The notes under the pieces: model-generated
The model's database searches: none
Seen by the model: the letters and a program-made list of their open reading frames with translations, nothing else
Told to the model about the DNA's origin: nothing
Shown here: in pieces, positions 51,269 through 63,806 of the stretch
Numbering within the stretch: position 1 is the first letter of the stretch
Layout: each line of letters starts with the position of its first letter
Position numbers and translations under genes: made by a program
Source: Endocalyx cinctus
Taxonomy: Eukaryota; Ascomycota; Sordariomycetes; Amphisphaeriales; Apiosporaceae
DNA length: 64,000 nt
Reading direction: 5' to 3'
Assembly: GCA_001600455.1 (NCBI GenBank)
Contig: BCKC01000002.1
Span: forward strand, 4,044,171 to 4,108,170

Positions 51269-52028
51269 GGTACCTAATCTACCTAGTGTATTGAACGGTC
51301 AAAGCGAACTTAAACAAGAGGAATTTAGGATTTTATTTTATCACACCCCAAATATCTTTTTCCTCATCCAACCCATCTCTATCTCTCTATCTGCCCAGGG
51401 AAAAAAAAGGATTTTTTTGTTCGGCGAGCAACCAAAGGCAAGAAAGAAGAAAAGAAGAAGCAAAGTAAGCAAAAACAAATCAAAGTAAAGAGAAAGATAA
51501 AAAAAAAGAAGTAAAAAAAAACAGCAAGCAGCTTGAATCCAATCTCGCTATTTTATTATATCGAGATAATATTACATAACAATTCACTTTGTATTGTATG
51601 TGGATGATAGTTTAAACTGATCATTTTACTGCACTTCTACTTTACTTTTTCTACTTCACTCTGCTCAAGTCACTCATTTTCTTTCGCCGACAATCAATTT
51701 GACCTTACACGGCCATTTACTTTTTTTTATTATTTTATTTTATTTACAACTTCTTCTATTCTTCTTCTTTTTTACTGCTATTCTTTTCGCAGATTTGAAA
51801 CATTTGAACACCCGGTGTCAACATTTATTCCCGTCCTTTTTTTCCCACCTCTCCGCCTTCCTTGTTTCTCTCTCTACCTCGACCCAGAGAATATTTGAAG
51901 AGTACTGATAGCCGACAAAAAAAAAAAAAAAAAAGAATTTACCTTCAAACCTCCGATTTGTTTGTGATAAGGGTTTTCCGACCTGGAAAATTATTGCCTA
52001 GTAACATAGACACTTACACTTCGGCTCT

Positions 52029-52046
52029 TGCTCCTATATAGGAGCA
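52029..52046. promoter_or_regulatory. 18-bp perfect palindrome before CDC42 start
   Basis: TGCTCCTATATAGGAGCA reads the same on both strands and ends 16 bases before the CDC42 ATG. Its centre is TATATA. If transcribed it could fold onto itself only as a loop-constrained hairpin of about seven pairs; in DNA it could be a dimer site or a symmetric TATA element. Its function is unknown. Confidence 0.6.
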
Positions 52047-52062
52047 TATTATTCAAGTAAAT

Positions 52063-53104
<1,042 letters not shown>

Positions 53105-55105
53105 TTTTTTTTTCCCACTTGATGGATTAGATATGACCTGTGATCATTTAACCGACATAGTTTTCTAATCGCCCAGAAAATAGGTGAAATGATACTCAGG
53201 AATCTAACGATATGTGGAAGCTTCGGCGTGGACATATACATATACACAAATGCCGGTCTTTTAGAACAATAAACCCTGTGATACCACATATAAATAGGGT
53301 CTGGCAGAGATGAACGACGTGCCTTATATCGACAGGATTCTCGATACCATAGAAAAGCACTCGAAGACACATTGCGCAGACTTTATTTTCTTTTTCTATT
53401 GTATGAAGACCTGGTCTGCTTGGGGACAACAGTACACAGTGTGTTATGTGGCTCATCACGTCTATTCGGAAATTGAGGCAATAGGGACTGGGTTTTCTCG
53501 AAGAAACAGACGCGTGGGGAAAGAAGAGGCATTCTTAAATATGTCATAAAGTCACCATGGTCCTTAGTTTATTTTTTCTCTCTACACAAGAAGATCAGGT
53601 CCCCAAGGAAATATTCGTCTCTACCCTTTTTTTATTCTACTTTTTTTTCTCCTTTTTTTCTCTTCAAAAGACTGTAGTAGGCAGCAAAGGATTGGAAGGG
53701 GAAAGGTGTTTATAAGTACAGGCAGGACTTTGATAGGATTCGTTAGGCGATTGGAGTGCATCTGAATTGACTTGATTCTCTTTGTTCAAGACCATATATA
53801 TTTATTATTACACTTCATACGTCCACTTCGATGGTTGATACACCCGACCCGCACTTTACTTTTTCGTCGCATAAGATAAATCTATACGGAGGGGGAGACA
53901 GCTCCTGTCCCGGAGCCAAGCCCTTTAGAAATGCCGCCACCAAAGGCAGGACCCGTCGCGTTTACTGGAAAGTCAAGTTCTAGTATAATGCCGGGCTCAT
54001 CACACGCATGCATGAGCATTAGCGAAGCCTTAGTCGCCGCGAGACAACACTGCTAGGTCTTACATTTGCATATATTTGCTTGCCTAGCACGTATGTATAT
54101 GTCTACTATGCATTACTTGCTTGGATTTCATTTCAATATCTCCCGCTTCCTACGGGGCAGGAGGGACATTTTCTTACGTATGCAAATTTGGATAACACAA
54201 ACAAAATAAAGTTCACGTCATCATCTTAACCTCCTTGAGATAGCTCTATGTGGGGAAGATCTGGTAGTGCGAGTTGTTTCATATTCTTCTTTCCTCTGGC
54301 TTCTTTGCTTCATGGCTGCTACCCTCCCATTGACATACTTACGTATTCTTAGAAGTACTGAGCCGTAGGAATATATCTTGGTTATTAGTAGGAAGATTGA
54401 CCTTAGTTATAGACTACTTACCATTCAGATAGGTATTACCTATAGCGAACCGGTCGTGGCATTAAGTATACTCCACAGCGAAGAACGATAAGGATATAGA
54501 ATCCCGTTGGAGAATGGAAACTGATTGGTCAATTGAGAGGGGTATTAGAGAAACGACCTTAGAACATACGAGGGAGAAGGGGGGAGGAAGAAATTTGCGA
54601 AACTGATATGGAACCTCTCACATAAAAAAACGCTCCAGGTCCTTCCCTTCTATCACGTTAAATGATTGGGGGGGTGTTCGGTCCGTTTTACGGAGGAGTC
54701 AGTTATTGACACCATACGTTTGCTTAGGTTAAGTTAGGTTTAGAATATAGAAGAAAAATAAAATTGTGGATATTTTGTCTATCTACTGGCCGATTTTTTT
54801 TTGTCCCTCTATTTATTTCAATTCACGAATTTGATTCGGAATTGCTGAAGTAGACTTGTGCTTCTTAATCGACCTCTGGTTATAAGAGGACTTAAAATCC
54901 TTCTCGCAATTTGGTTATTTTCTCTTTAGCGAGACCGTAAAGTTCTCACCGTTTCGGAGTCATCTATCATTCGGCGGAACAATTCCGAGATAAACCCTTT
55001 TTTTATACATATATAAAAAAAAAGAGGAGATTATCAAGATTCCCCGCTGGAGGGAATTCTAGTATACTACTAGGTGATAATTCGGCTCGACAAACAAAGT
55101 AAACC
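53105..55105. other. Intergenic region between CDC42 and ureohydrolase gene
   Basis: 2.0 kb with no supported gene. It holds the CDC42 3' flank and the upstream region of the ureohydrolase gene, with T tracts at about 53641-53660 and 54795-54805. Short open frames here show no domain. Confidence 0.6.
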
Positions 55106-56542
55106 ATGCAGCTGAGGCTGAGAGATATCTTTTTGCTCGCTCTGGGCTGCGGATCGGGTCTCGTCCGGGCTTGCGGAGGCCACGGCCAAGAGGTCAAAGA
55201 ATGGAGCCAAGAGGAACTTGACGAACTCGAGAGAAAATGGGGAACTGAGGTATGAATCTTGCCTTACCTATGAATTTGATGATTTTGGTATTTCCATAAT
55301 ATCCTGCAAACAGCCTCTACCTATGATATACCTTCTCTTCTAGGGGGTTTGTCATGAGCTAGGTATTCATAGAATGGCTATATGGAAAGAAATACAAACA
55401 AAAAGGGGGATAAGAAACGGGAAGGGGAAAGAAAAAAAAAATACTGACTTATATTCCAGTGGGGTTTCACCGGTATCTCCACGTTCGCGCATCTGCAACA
55501 CGTCAAGTGTCTCACGACCCCGAGCGAGCTCTTCGACATCGCCATTATCGGCGCCCCCTTCGACACGGCCGTGAGCTACCGTCCCGGCGCGCGCTTCGGC
55601 CCCCGCGCGATCCGGGCGGCGTCGGCGCGCCAGACCTCGTTCCGGGGCTTCAACCCGCGCGCCGGGATCAACCCGTACCAGAACTGGGCGCGGATCCTCG
55701 ACTGCGGGGACATCCCCGTCGCGCCCATGGACAACGCGCTGGCGCTGCGGCAGATGACGGCGGCCTTCACGGAACTCGGGGCGCGCTCGACGTTTTCGTC
55801 GCCTCAGGTAGCGCCCAAGCCGAAATTGATCACCTTGGGAGGGGATCACAGCCTGGCGCTGCCGGCGCTCCGGGCTTTGAAGGCCGCGTACGGGGGCAAG
55901 CCGGTGAGGGTCCTGCATTTCGACGCGCACCTCGATACCTGGCACCCGGATAAGTACCCGAGCTACTGGGCCTCGGAGCAGATGCAGTTCAACCACGGCA
56001 GCATGTTCTGGCTGGCCGGCCAGGAAGGCTTACTCGCGAACACGACGCACGCCCGGAACACGCGCGAGACGAAGTTTTCCGTTCACGCGGGCCTCCGCAC
56101 GCGCCTCTCGGGGGGCGATTACGGCGATTTCGAGGACGACGCGGCCCAGGGGTGGATCCGGATCGCGGCCGACGAGATCGACGACGTCGGCACGCGGGGG
56201 ATCGTCGATCGGATCGTGTCGGTGCTCGGGACCGAGGACCCCGTGTACCTGTCGGTCGATATCGACGTATTGGACCCGGCGTTCGCGCCCGGCACGGGGA
56301 CCCCCGAGCCCGGAGGTTGGACGACGAGGGAGCTGATACGGATCCTGAGGGGCATCGAGGGGCTGAACGTCGTGGGCGCGGACGTGGTCGAGGTGGCGCC
56401 GGCGTACCAGGGGAACGGCGAGGAGACGGCGCTGGCGGCGGCGCAGGTCGTGTTCGAGATCCTGAGCTCGATGGTGAAGAGGGGGAGGGAGGAGATGGGG
56501 AGGGTGGAGGAGGTGGTGGAGGGGGGGAAGGATGAGTTGTGA
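55106..56542 (+). CDS. Agmatinase-like ureohydrolase with signal peptide and KDEL tail
   Basis: Dimanganese ureohydrolase of the arginase/agmatinase family, which splits a guanidino compound to urea plus an amine. Exons 55106-55249 and 55460-56542 give 408 residues. Exon 1 encodes a signal peptide ([22 protein letters not shown]) and a short acidic linker. Exon 2 has the whole enzyme: [18 protein letters not shown] near the start, then metal-ligand motifs [14 protein letters not shown] and [22 protein letters not shown], all intact. FGPRAIR and the agmatinase-type GTGTPEPGG favour agmatinase over arginase, but substrate is not proven. The last four residues are KDEL, an ER-retrieval signal, after a Gly/Glu/Arg-rich tail. 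Signal peptide plus KDEL suggests an ER-luminal enzyme. Exon 2 is far more GC-rich than its surroundings. Confidence 0.9.
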
Positions 56543-57404
56543 GGGCTTGTGAGTTTTTTGTGCGTAGGGTTGGGGTTAAGGGGGGAGGGGGAGGGAGGGG
56601 AAGGGAAGGAGTTGAGGGGGTGGTATTCTTCACTTTGTTAAGGAGAGCACTCGAGAGAGTATTCTTGAGTCGGGTAGGATACTTGAAGAAGGACACTCGG
56701 AGAAGGTGTGGTTTACACGGTATTAATGACTTAGGGCTACTTTTGGGAGGCCCGTCATGAATTACGAATATTTTTTTACTCTTGAATTAACTCTTATTAT
56801 CAGATAGTGATGATTCAGAGTTTGTAGGTAGGACGGCGAGGACAAATAAAGGCACGGATCTCTACTACACATTTGCTTCGGATGATCCTTTGAAGTGTAC
56901 ATTAACGAACTCAGCTGATAATAATTAGGCTTGCGCAACGTTGTAGATTTTTTTTTATCGCGGTCGATCAGATTGTCTTTGTACGACTAAATCACCAACC
57001 CTGCCGTGTTTGTTACCTAACTAAGGGGTTACCCGGAGGAGGCACGCCGACGGGCACACTAAGTCGGGATGAAAAGAGCGGTCTTAAACGACGACCCGTG
57101 TTACGCGATCATTGGTTGCGTATCCATAGTTCGTATTTGGTGCGATGGTTTAGCGGTCAAGGTAATGTTTAATTTCCGCGTCACCGAATCCGGGGCGGAC
57201 GTCATCTCAGTAAAATATCGGTATGTATACACGTAGGCGAATTTGAGGTAGTTTGGACAATCTTATATTGACTATACACGTCTAGATATATGGCGGCTCG
57301 AATCTAAGCAATATATTCAGCTTCCCGGACAAGCTGAGAAATAATATATGTATTTATATTTATTTAAGACATACATAGAAAACACGATCTTGTATATCAC
57401 TACG

Positions 57405-57406
<2 letters not shown>

Positions 57407-57434
<28 letters not shown>
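57407..57434. repeat. (AT)n microsatellite
   Basis: About 14 uninterrupted AT dinucleotides. Confidence 0.9.
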
Positions 57435-57440
<6 letters not shown>

Positions 57441-58197
57441 GCCTTATGTTCCACAAACTTGGCTAAACCAAAGAAGTATTGAACGGCTTCTTCTCGCTGG
57501 GATAAAAAAGGCGAGTAAAGATGATTGTCGATACAAGCTCATTTCACAGGTTTGTACCGTTTTGCTTGACGTTTCTAGAATGCTAAGCGATAGTTGAGAG
57601 AGTTATTAAAACTTAAGTTTTCAGCTGCATGGACGGGTACCTTGCGGTAGCGCGGACCATGTGGAGACCTCCTTTTTAAGTCGTTCATTTTTTTGATAGG
57701 CGAAGAATAAAAAAGGAAAAAAAAAAAAAAGAATAGGGGGTACAAAATGACATTATTTCTGTGCAACCATCAACGGGAATACGGTTTTATATGCACGCTA
57801 CACTAGTCGTGGAGGTAGTAAATTCTATTTTATTTTCCCGGTATTTACTATGTTGTGTACGTATATATTCAAAATCATTAATAAAGTAGAGATAGAGAGA
57901 ACCGTGGGTGGTAGGTCGAATTTGAATCCAACATATCATTCAAACGTGGATATCCATTTTCTGGAAATGAACAACACACGATTTTCAAGGAGTAAACATG
58001 CTATTTTCTACCCATAATTGTACATACAACCAAGAGTCCTACGGAATTTAAATAGTCGCGAGCGTCGGAAAAATAATACCTACGTTTAAATCAAGTGGGG
58101 GTGAGGATTGCTAGAAGAGGGATTCCAATCGACTTTGGTTAAATTAATATTGATGATTGATATTCTTATAAAACGTCAAAATCGTATTCTCGCCAAA

Positions 58198-58216
58198 AAT
58201 AATAATAATAATAATA
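58198..58216. repeat. (AAT)n microsatellite
   Basis: About six AAT units. Confidence 0.9.
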
Positions 58217-60017
58217 AAAGCATTACCTACATTACCTACCAAGTAGCCGGGTGTAGGATGAAGTCGAAGTCGTACAGAGTACAAGGCGGGAAAATCATTT
58301 CGCAGATCGTTGAGGCGGGTTTATATCCGTGCATAAGTTGGGCCAATCACGGACACATACAAATCTCCAATAGACCCCTTAGGAAATACATTACGATCAT
58401 GCAATTAATATAATATAACCGAAAGTGTGTGAGAGAGAAAGAAACAGCGTTGTAGGCGCAGCTTTACCATCGTGTTTCATCCGAATATTTTGACCTATCT
58501 AAATGGTTCCTTAATGTCAGGAGAAAGCATTAAGCATAAGGATATATACCTTTTATATATATATACATATACATACATAGTATATATACATATAGCGTAT
58601 ATTTTATGAGCGTTCTTCTTACATTAATACTTTACCCATACGCGTTCCTACGCTAGTGTACACCACTAAACTTTTGGACCCCCCTTTTTTTTTTTGTAAA
58701 GAATGGAGAGAGGAGAGAGGATGGAAGTTCTTTGGATACACGTAAAGAATGAATGGAACGTGAGAAAAGGTTCTATCCTTAATCTATACGTGACCTACTA
58801 ATTAGTACGGCGATGGTCCCTTGAATCTATCTCGAATCAAGCCGCGACTGTGTTTCTCGAGAATATTCTTTTCGCTGCACTAAATATATGTACTAAAAGA
58901 GCCGCATCATATGTCGAACGAAAGGTTAAGCAAGTACTTTACTATGCATATCGTCTAGTTACGTAGTCTAGCGGTATATCCGTCGCGGAAATTCTGGACG
59001 TTCACCAGTGTGCGTGTCCACCCATCTCGTCACCTGATCTTGACGTGTCAGCTTTTACCTATTCAGGGCAGCTCAGGGGTGATATCCAATATATAGGTAT
59101 ACGCCAAGGCGAACACGTTTGAAGCAGTTAAATCGCTTAAGGTGATGGTGTGGTGCGGTGTGGAATCAAGATATTTTTCAAGTATTGACAAAAAAAGACA
59201 GAGAGAGAATGGTGAAGATGTTCAACGAGAATATATAGATACTCGATATAAACGATACCAACAGTTGTTTAATATAAGTACGTTGTATATTATAATATAT
59301 AATATTTGGTACATTATCAGACTATTAGATTTAATTTGAAGGTTACGATAATAGGACAACACATATATACCGGGTATGTCTAATAGTTTATTTCGTATGT
59401 TCGTATGGAGATGGAGATACATTTGCATAGTATTTTACTTTGTATTATCTGCTTAATGCACAGTGCCTCGTCGTTTCGTCCGAATGAATGAGGTATATGC
59501 GTGCTATTACGAAGCATACCTACTATTAGACAGCTGAGATGGATGAAATGGGTACTTTCTACAGGGGCTTGTAACCTTGTAACTTGACGAAAAAGATTTC
59601 GAGGTGTCGAGTATACTACGACTATGGAGTACGATAATCAGGTATACTATGTACAGATACTTGTAGAAACTAGCGCTAATTACGTATTAATACGATAGAA
59701 GAATTATATATATGCGTATGTAGGTATAGATATAGATATGGATATGGATATACGGAGTAGGTTCCTAGGAGGAGGAGGTAGGAGGTGAGAGGTAGGATAT
59801 ATTGAACTTTAGTTGTACATTATCGCCTATCAATAATTCAAGAATAGGGGATACCTTATAGTGACCAGACCGGAATAGACCCCGTTAGATTTTCTAATTA
59901 GGCTTAGTTTTGACTACTTGGAAGGTGGACTCATTTAAAAAAAAAAATAATAAAAATAAAATAAAATAAAATAAAAGTTAAGAAAGGAATAAAATAAATA
60001 AAAAATAATAGGTAACT

Positions 60018-60040
60018 CCCCCCCCCATAATCCCCCCCCC
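60018..60040. repeat. Two C-runs of nine
   Basis: Nine C at 60018-60026 and nine C at 60032-60040, separated by ATAAT. On the minus strand these are G-runs. Confidence 0.85.
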
Positions 60041-60118
60041 AATTTTGGTAATCTGCACCAATCCAGTTATCCAATTGGATTGTACCATATACCCTACCTA
60101 GTTTTCTAAAGAGAGCCC

Positions 60119-60146
60119 AAAAAAAAAAAAAAAAAAAAAAAAAAAA
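60119..60146. repeat. Poly(A) tract of 28
   Basis: The longest homopolymer in the window; an 18-T run follows at about 60229-60245. Confidence 0.9.
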
Positions 60147-60267
60147 GACCTGAGAAATTGTAGTGTGAAGTATTACATAGTAAAGTATACTATTATTTTT
60201 ATTATTAGGAGTGAATGAGTGAGTGTGCTTTTTTTTTTTTTTTTTGCTAATCCTGCTTCTCCTTATG

Positions 60268-61421
60268 GGGTAATTTATTCCTTTCTTTTTTTTTTTTTCT
60301 TCTCTCTCCTCTTATCCTCTTCCCCTTATTTTACTTCCTCGTCCCTTAAGGTCCCTTAAACCTCACTACTTCTTCTCTATCATCCTGTTTCTTACCTATT
60401 CAATCCTTCTTCTTTTCTTCCTTCATTCTACCTTCACTCTCGCTTCTCTTTTTTTATATCTATTCTCTTTTTATTTCAAAAAGACTTGCTTACGCTCGTT
60501 CATTACAACTTCTTAATATTGATCGTATATCTTACATACTTTACACCCTTTTTTAAAATTTTAAATTTGGCGAGCTTTTCCGAATATCCAGTCATCTTTA
60601 ATATTTTTTTTTTTTCTCTTCCCGCCCTTCTTTAATCGACGTCAGACTTTCTCTCTTTCGTACCAGCTTACCCTCGACGAAAATATATTCTTTTTTAATC
60701 TTGTAATTAAGTCGAACGAAAAGGAAAAAGAAAAAGAAACAAAAAAAATACAAAAGGGGAAAAAAGAAGAAGGCTTTGTTTATCTGGTCTACTTTCTCGA
60801 CACTCGTTCAACAAGATATCTTGCTATACTTGCTTTATCTGGAGCGTAATATTCACCTTGTCTTTGTTCGACGTAGCCGGACCGGTAAATATTCGATTCT
60901 CAAAGGACTTTGACCATAATCCGATAAACTTTTACCGCTCAATCGCTCTTTTTTCTCTCAACCTGGCCAGCTCTAGGTCACTTTTGCTGTTCACCGTTAG
61001 CCAGTATCACTAATTCGGCGGCATCTTCGATCATTCGAGTTCGATTATTTGATTATTAGTTTTCACTAATTCGACGAGATCCTTTCGACCCCTTTACGCC
61101 TATAATTCAAGTTTATATCCAATAATCCTTTTGCGGGTATCCCTTTATATCATTTGTAGAGGATACCTTTATTTGACAATCATTGTTTGGACAGACTAGG
61201 ATTTGTTTGGCTTAATTCTTTGAACCGCTTTTTTTTCTACTTCGTCTTTTTTAATAACCAAAAAGTTAAGCGTCAAAACTGGGAACCGCCTTTTTACGTT
61301 TCCAGCTTCTTAGTTCTTATTGCTCGTTTTCGTGCCGCCAAACGGCACGGTGTACTAATTCAAAACGGCGGTTCTATCGCAAATCTCTCGGGACACCCTT
61401 GTCCCTCCTCATCTTCTCGGG
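60268..61421 (+). promoter_or_regulatory. ATG-free promoter/5' leader of MRN1
   Basis: Reading every line on the + strand, no ATG occurs between the one at 60265-60267 and the MRN1 start at 61422, a span of 1,154 bases. The segment is pyrimidine-rich, with poly-T, CTTC and TCTC tracts and an A-rich purine patch at 60715-60770. Such ATG avoidance is expected of a long transcribed 5' leader. The transcription start is unknown. Splice-like sites exist but none is required. Confidence 0.6.
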
Positions 61422-63806
61422 ATGCAGGACTATTCAGCTTCCAGCGGTATCCCGACCGGCCCTGCTGCCGGTTCGAACGCCCGATTTGGCCATTCCTCTA
61501 AGCCTTCGAACAGCGACACTGGCTTCTCCCACGGCGCCTTCACTTCGAACATTTCTGGGTTCGCCGACAGGCACCCGCGTCGAGGGAACATTCCCACCAT
61601 CAACACTCAGCCTATGAACCAACCCGTTCCGCAGCAGAACACCGCTGCTGATATGGCTACTCCCGGCACCGGCTTTGACATGCAGTTCACTCCCTTGCTT
61701 CCTTCCCAGCTTCTTCTCGGTAGTCCCTTCCAACCGGGTAGCCCCGCTGCTTTCGCCAGTCCCCAGTTCCAGAATCTGTCGGCTTTCCAGGCTAGCCAGC
61801 AAGCTAATGGGCAACAACAGCAGAACGGTGTTAGCAGCCCCGTTCAGCAGAGCATGTCGCCCCAAAACTACCAAGCCATGGTCTCTCCTTCGACTTACGG
61901 TGCTCCCCAATTCTACCAGCCTCAATCGCCGAACAGTCTAGGACAGATGCAGATGGCGCCGCAATCGCCGACTCTGGGCGCCAACATCGTGACGGGAACC
62001 AGCCGAACCGTCTACCTAGGCAACATCCCACCTGACACTTCCGCCGAGGAGATTTTGGGTCATGTTCGCAGCGGTCAGATCGAATCCGTTCGCCTCCTCG
62101 CCGACAAGAACTGTGCTTTCATCTCGTTCCTCGATGCGAACGCCGCTACTCACTTCCACTCCGATGCCATCTTGAAGAAGCTCTGCATCAAGGGTCAGGA
62201 TGTGAAGATCGGCTGGGGTAAGCCTTCCCAGGTGCCTACCTCTGTCGCGCTTGCTGTGCAACAATCGGGCGCCTCGCGTAACGTGTACCTGGGTAACTTG
62301 CCTGAGGAGATTACCGATGAGGAGTTGCGAGAGGATCTTGGCAAGTTCGGAGCTATCGACACAATCAAGCTGGTTCGCGAGAAGAACATTGCTTTCATTC
62401 ATTTCTTGTCGATCGCCAATGCCATGAAAGCCGTTCAACAACTGCCGCAGGAAGCTAAGTGGCAGTCGCCCCGCCGAGTGTACTACGGAAAGGACCGCTG
62501 TGCCTATGTGTCTAAGACACAGCAGCAGAACGCGGCCCAGTACTTGGGAATTGCTCCCGGCTATGCTCACATGCTGACCGGCCAGGATCGCGATGTTATT
62601 TCCAGCGCGCTTGCCCAACAATCCGTTGCCGCCGCTGCCGTTGCGACCACGGCAGGTGGTATCAACAACCTTGGCAACAGGACCATCTACCTAGGAAACA
62701 TTCACCCCGAGACCACCATCGAGGAGATCTGCAACGTTGTACGAGGAGGTTTACTTCACCACATTCGATACATTCCGGATAAGCACATCTGCTTCGTAAC
62801 CTTCATTGATCCTACCGCCGCTGCTTCTTTCTACGCGTTGAGCAACTTGCAGGGCCTGATGATTCACAACCGTCGCCTCAAGATTGGCTGGGGAAAGCAC
62901 TCCGGTGCTCTCCCCCCTGCTATCGCCTTGGCCGTCAGTGGAGGTGCTTCCCGAAATGTCTACATCGGCAACCTCGACGAAACCTGGACGGAAGAGAGGC
63001 TGCGCCAAGATTTCACCGAATACGGAGAGATTGAGTTGGTTAATACGTTGCGTGAGAAGAGCTGCGCCTTCGTCAATTTCACTAACATTGCCAATGCGAT
63101 CAAGGCGATCGAAGCGATTCGAAGCAAGGATGAGTACAAGAAGTTCAAGGTCAACTTCGGAAAAGACCGTTGCGGAAACCAGCCCCGACAACTTCAGCAG
63201 TCGTCGTCGCAAGCTCAGTCTCCTCGCGGGGAAGGTGTTCCATCGCCCCCTCCCGGTAGCGGCAGTGGCAGCGGCAACTCGCCCACCAACCCGACCTCCC
63301 CCCAGTCAGCCAGCGGTGCTAGCTTGTTCGCTAACGGCAACAACCCTCTCACCATGTATTTGAGTCAGATGTCCCAGCAGGCCCAGCACCAACAACAGCA
63401 ACAAAACCAGATTTTGGCCTCGCAACAGGCTGCCTTATTTGGCACGGCCGCCTCGTCTCCCAATGAGCTGACGCTTGAGATTCCCCAGCACAGCTCCGGA
63501 CACGGCCAGTCTGCTAGTATCTCGAACGGATACCCCAATGCCCCGGCATCCGCTACCACTACCGTCGGTGGATTCTTGGCACCCGGTAACGGTCGCGGGT
63601 CTCACAGCAGGGCTGTAAGTCTGCCCGTTTTCGCCCCTGGTTTCGAAAATGGTGGCAACAGCCCCATCAGCCCCATCGGAGCGCCCGGCGATTCGGAGCG
63701 TCGAGGACACCAGTATCAGTCGAGCTATGGTGGAGTAGGTTCTGGGCTGGGTCTTGCGATCCAGGGCGGCTTGAACGGATGGGTAGAAGAGGAAGTCGCA
63801 AACTAA
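61422..63806 (+). CDS. MRN1: RNA-binding protein Mrn1/Nrd1-like with four RRMs
   Basis: Cytoplasmic RNA-binding regulator of the yeast Mrn1 / fission yeast Nrd1 (negative regulator of differentiation) family; in those yeasts it controls stability of specific mRNAs in growth and differentiation. One exon, 794 residues. A low-complexity Gln/Ser/Pro N-terminus leads to four RRMs at about 195-267, 286-358, 420-492 and 511-583. Each has an RNP2-like (TVYLGNI, NVYLGNL, TIYLGNI, NVYIGNL) and an RNP1-like core (CAFISF, IAFIHF, ICFVTF, CAFVNF). The paired IGWGK motifs after RRM1 and RRM3 and FGKDRCG/YGKDRCA after RRM4 and RRM2 are family marks and show an ancient duplication of an RRM pair. The C-terminus is Gln-, Ser- and Gly-rich. 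The ATG is the only one in the 1.1 kb before the RRMs' frame, so the start is secure. Confidence 0.93.
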   Translation: MQDYSASSGIPTGPAAGSNARFGHSSKPSNSDTGFSHGAFTSNISGFADRHPRRGNIPTINTQPMNQPVPQQNTAADMATPGTGFDMQFTPLLPSQLLLGSPFQPGSPAAFASPQFQNLSAFQASQQANGQQQQNGVSSPVQQSMSPQNYQAMVSPSTYGAPQFYQPQSPNSLGQMQMAPQSPTLGANIVTGTSRTVYLGNIPPDTSAEEILGHVRSGQIESVRLLADKNCAFISFLDANAATHFHSDAILKKLCIKGQDVKIGWGKPSQVPTSVALAVQQSGASRNVYLGNLPEEITDEELREDLGKFGAIDTIKLVREKNIAFIHFLSIANAMKAVQQLPQEAKWQSPRRVYYGKDRCAYVSKTQQQNAAQYLGIAPGYAHMLTGQDRDVISSALAQQSVAAAAVATTAGGINNLGNRTIYLGNIHPETTIEEICNVVRGGLLHHIRYIPDKHICFVTFIDPTAAASFYALSNLQGLMIHNRRLKIGWGKHSGALPPAIALAVSGGASRNVYIGNLDETWTEERLRQDFTEYGEIELVNTLREKSCAFVNFTNIANAIKAIEAIRSKDEYKKFKVNFGKDRCGNQPRQLQQSSSQAQSPRGEGVPSPPPGSGSGSGNSPTNPTSPQSASGASLFANGNNPLTMYLSQMSQQAQHQQQQQNQILASQQAALFGTAASSPNELTLEIPQHSSGHGQSASISNGYPNAPASATTTVGGFLAPGNGRGSHSRAVSLPVFAPGFENGGNSPISPIGAPGDSERRGHQYQSSYGGVGSGLGLAIQGGLNGWVEEEVAN

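Larger units (their letters stand above)
47819..52062. other. Long AT-rich intergenic region between VMA22 and CDC42
   Basis: 4.2 kb with no supported gene on either strand. It is the richest part of the window in homopolymers, dinucleotide repeats and short words of the TACCTA/GTACTTAAATAC type; 50815-50965 is an imperfect inverted-repeat tangle of AAGTA/TACTT words. The right end (from 51607) is a T-rich, ATG-free stretch that probably forms the CDC42 promoter and 5' leader. No tRNA or rRNA found. Confidence 0.6.
56543..60264. other. Long intergenic region
   Basis: 3.7 kb with no supported gene. The first 100 bases are G-rich on the + strand, continuing the base skew of the preceding gene's end. 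A GC-rich island at about 57040-57210 contains a tRNA-like A-box word but no foldable tRNA. The rest is AT-rich with microsatellites; A-rich (AAAAT)n-like sequence fills 59937-60010. Confidence 0.6.

Noticed and set aside
57135..57210. tRNA-like gene
   Set aside because: TGGTTTAGCGG fits the A box and ACCGAATCC is weakly like a B box, but the acceptor arms do not pair, the anticodon arm is poor and position 33 is not T. At most a decayed relic.
61187..61501. Upstream open frame in the MRN1 leader
   Set aside because: It has no ATG; it opens only from a TTG and overlaps the MRN1 start in another frame.
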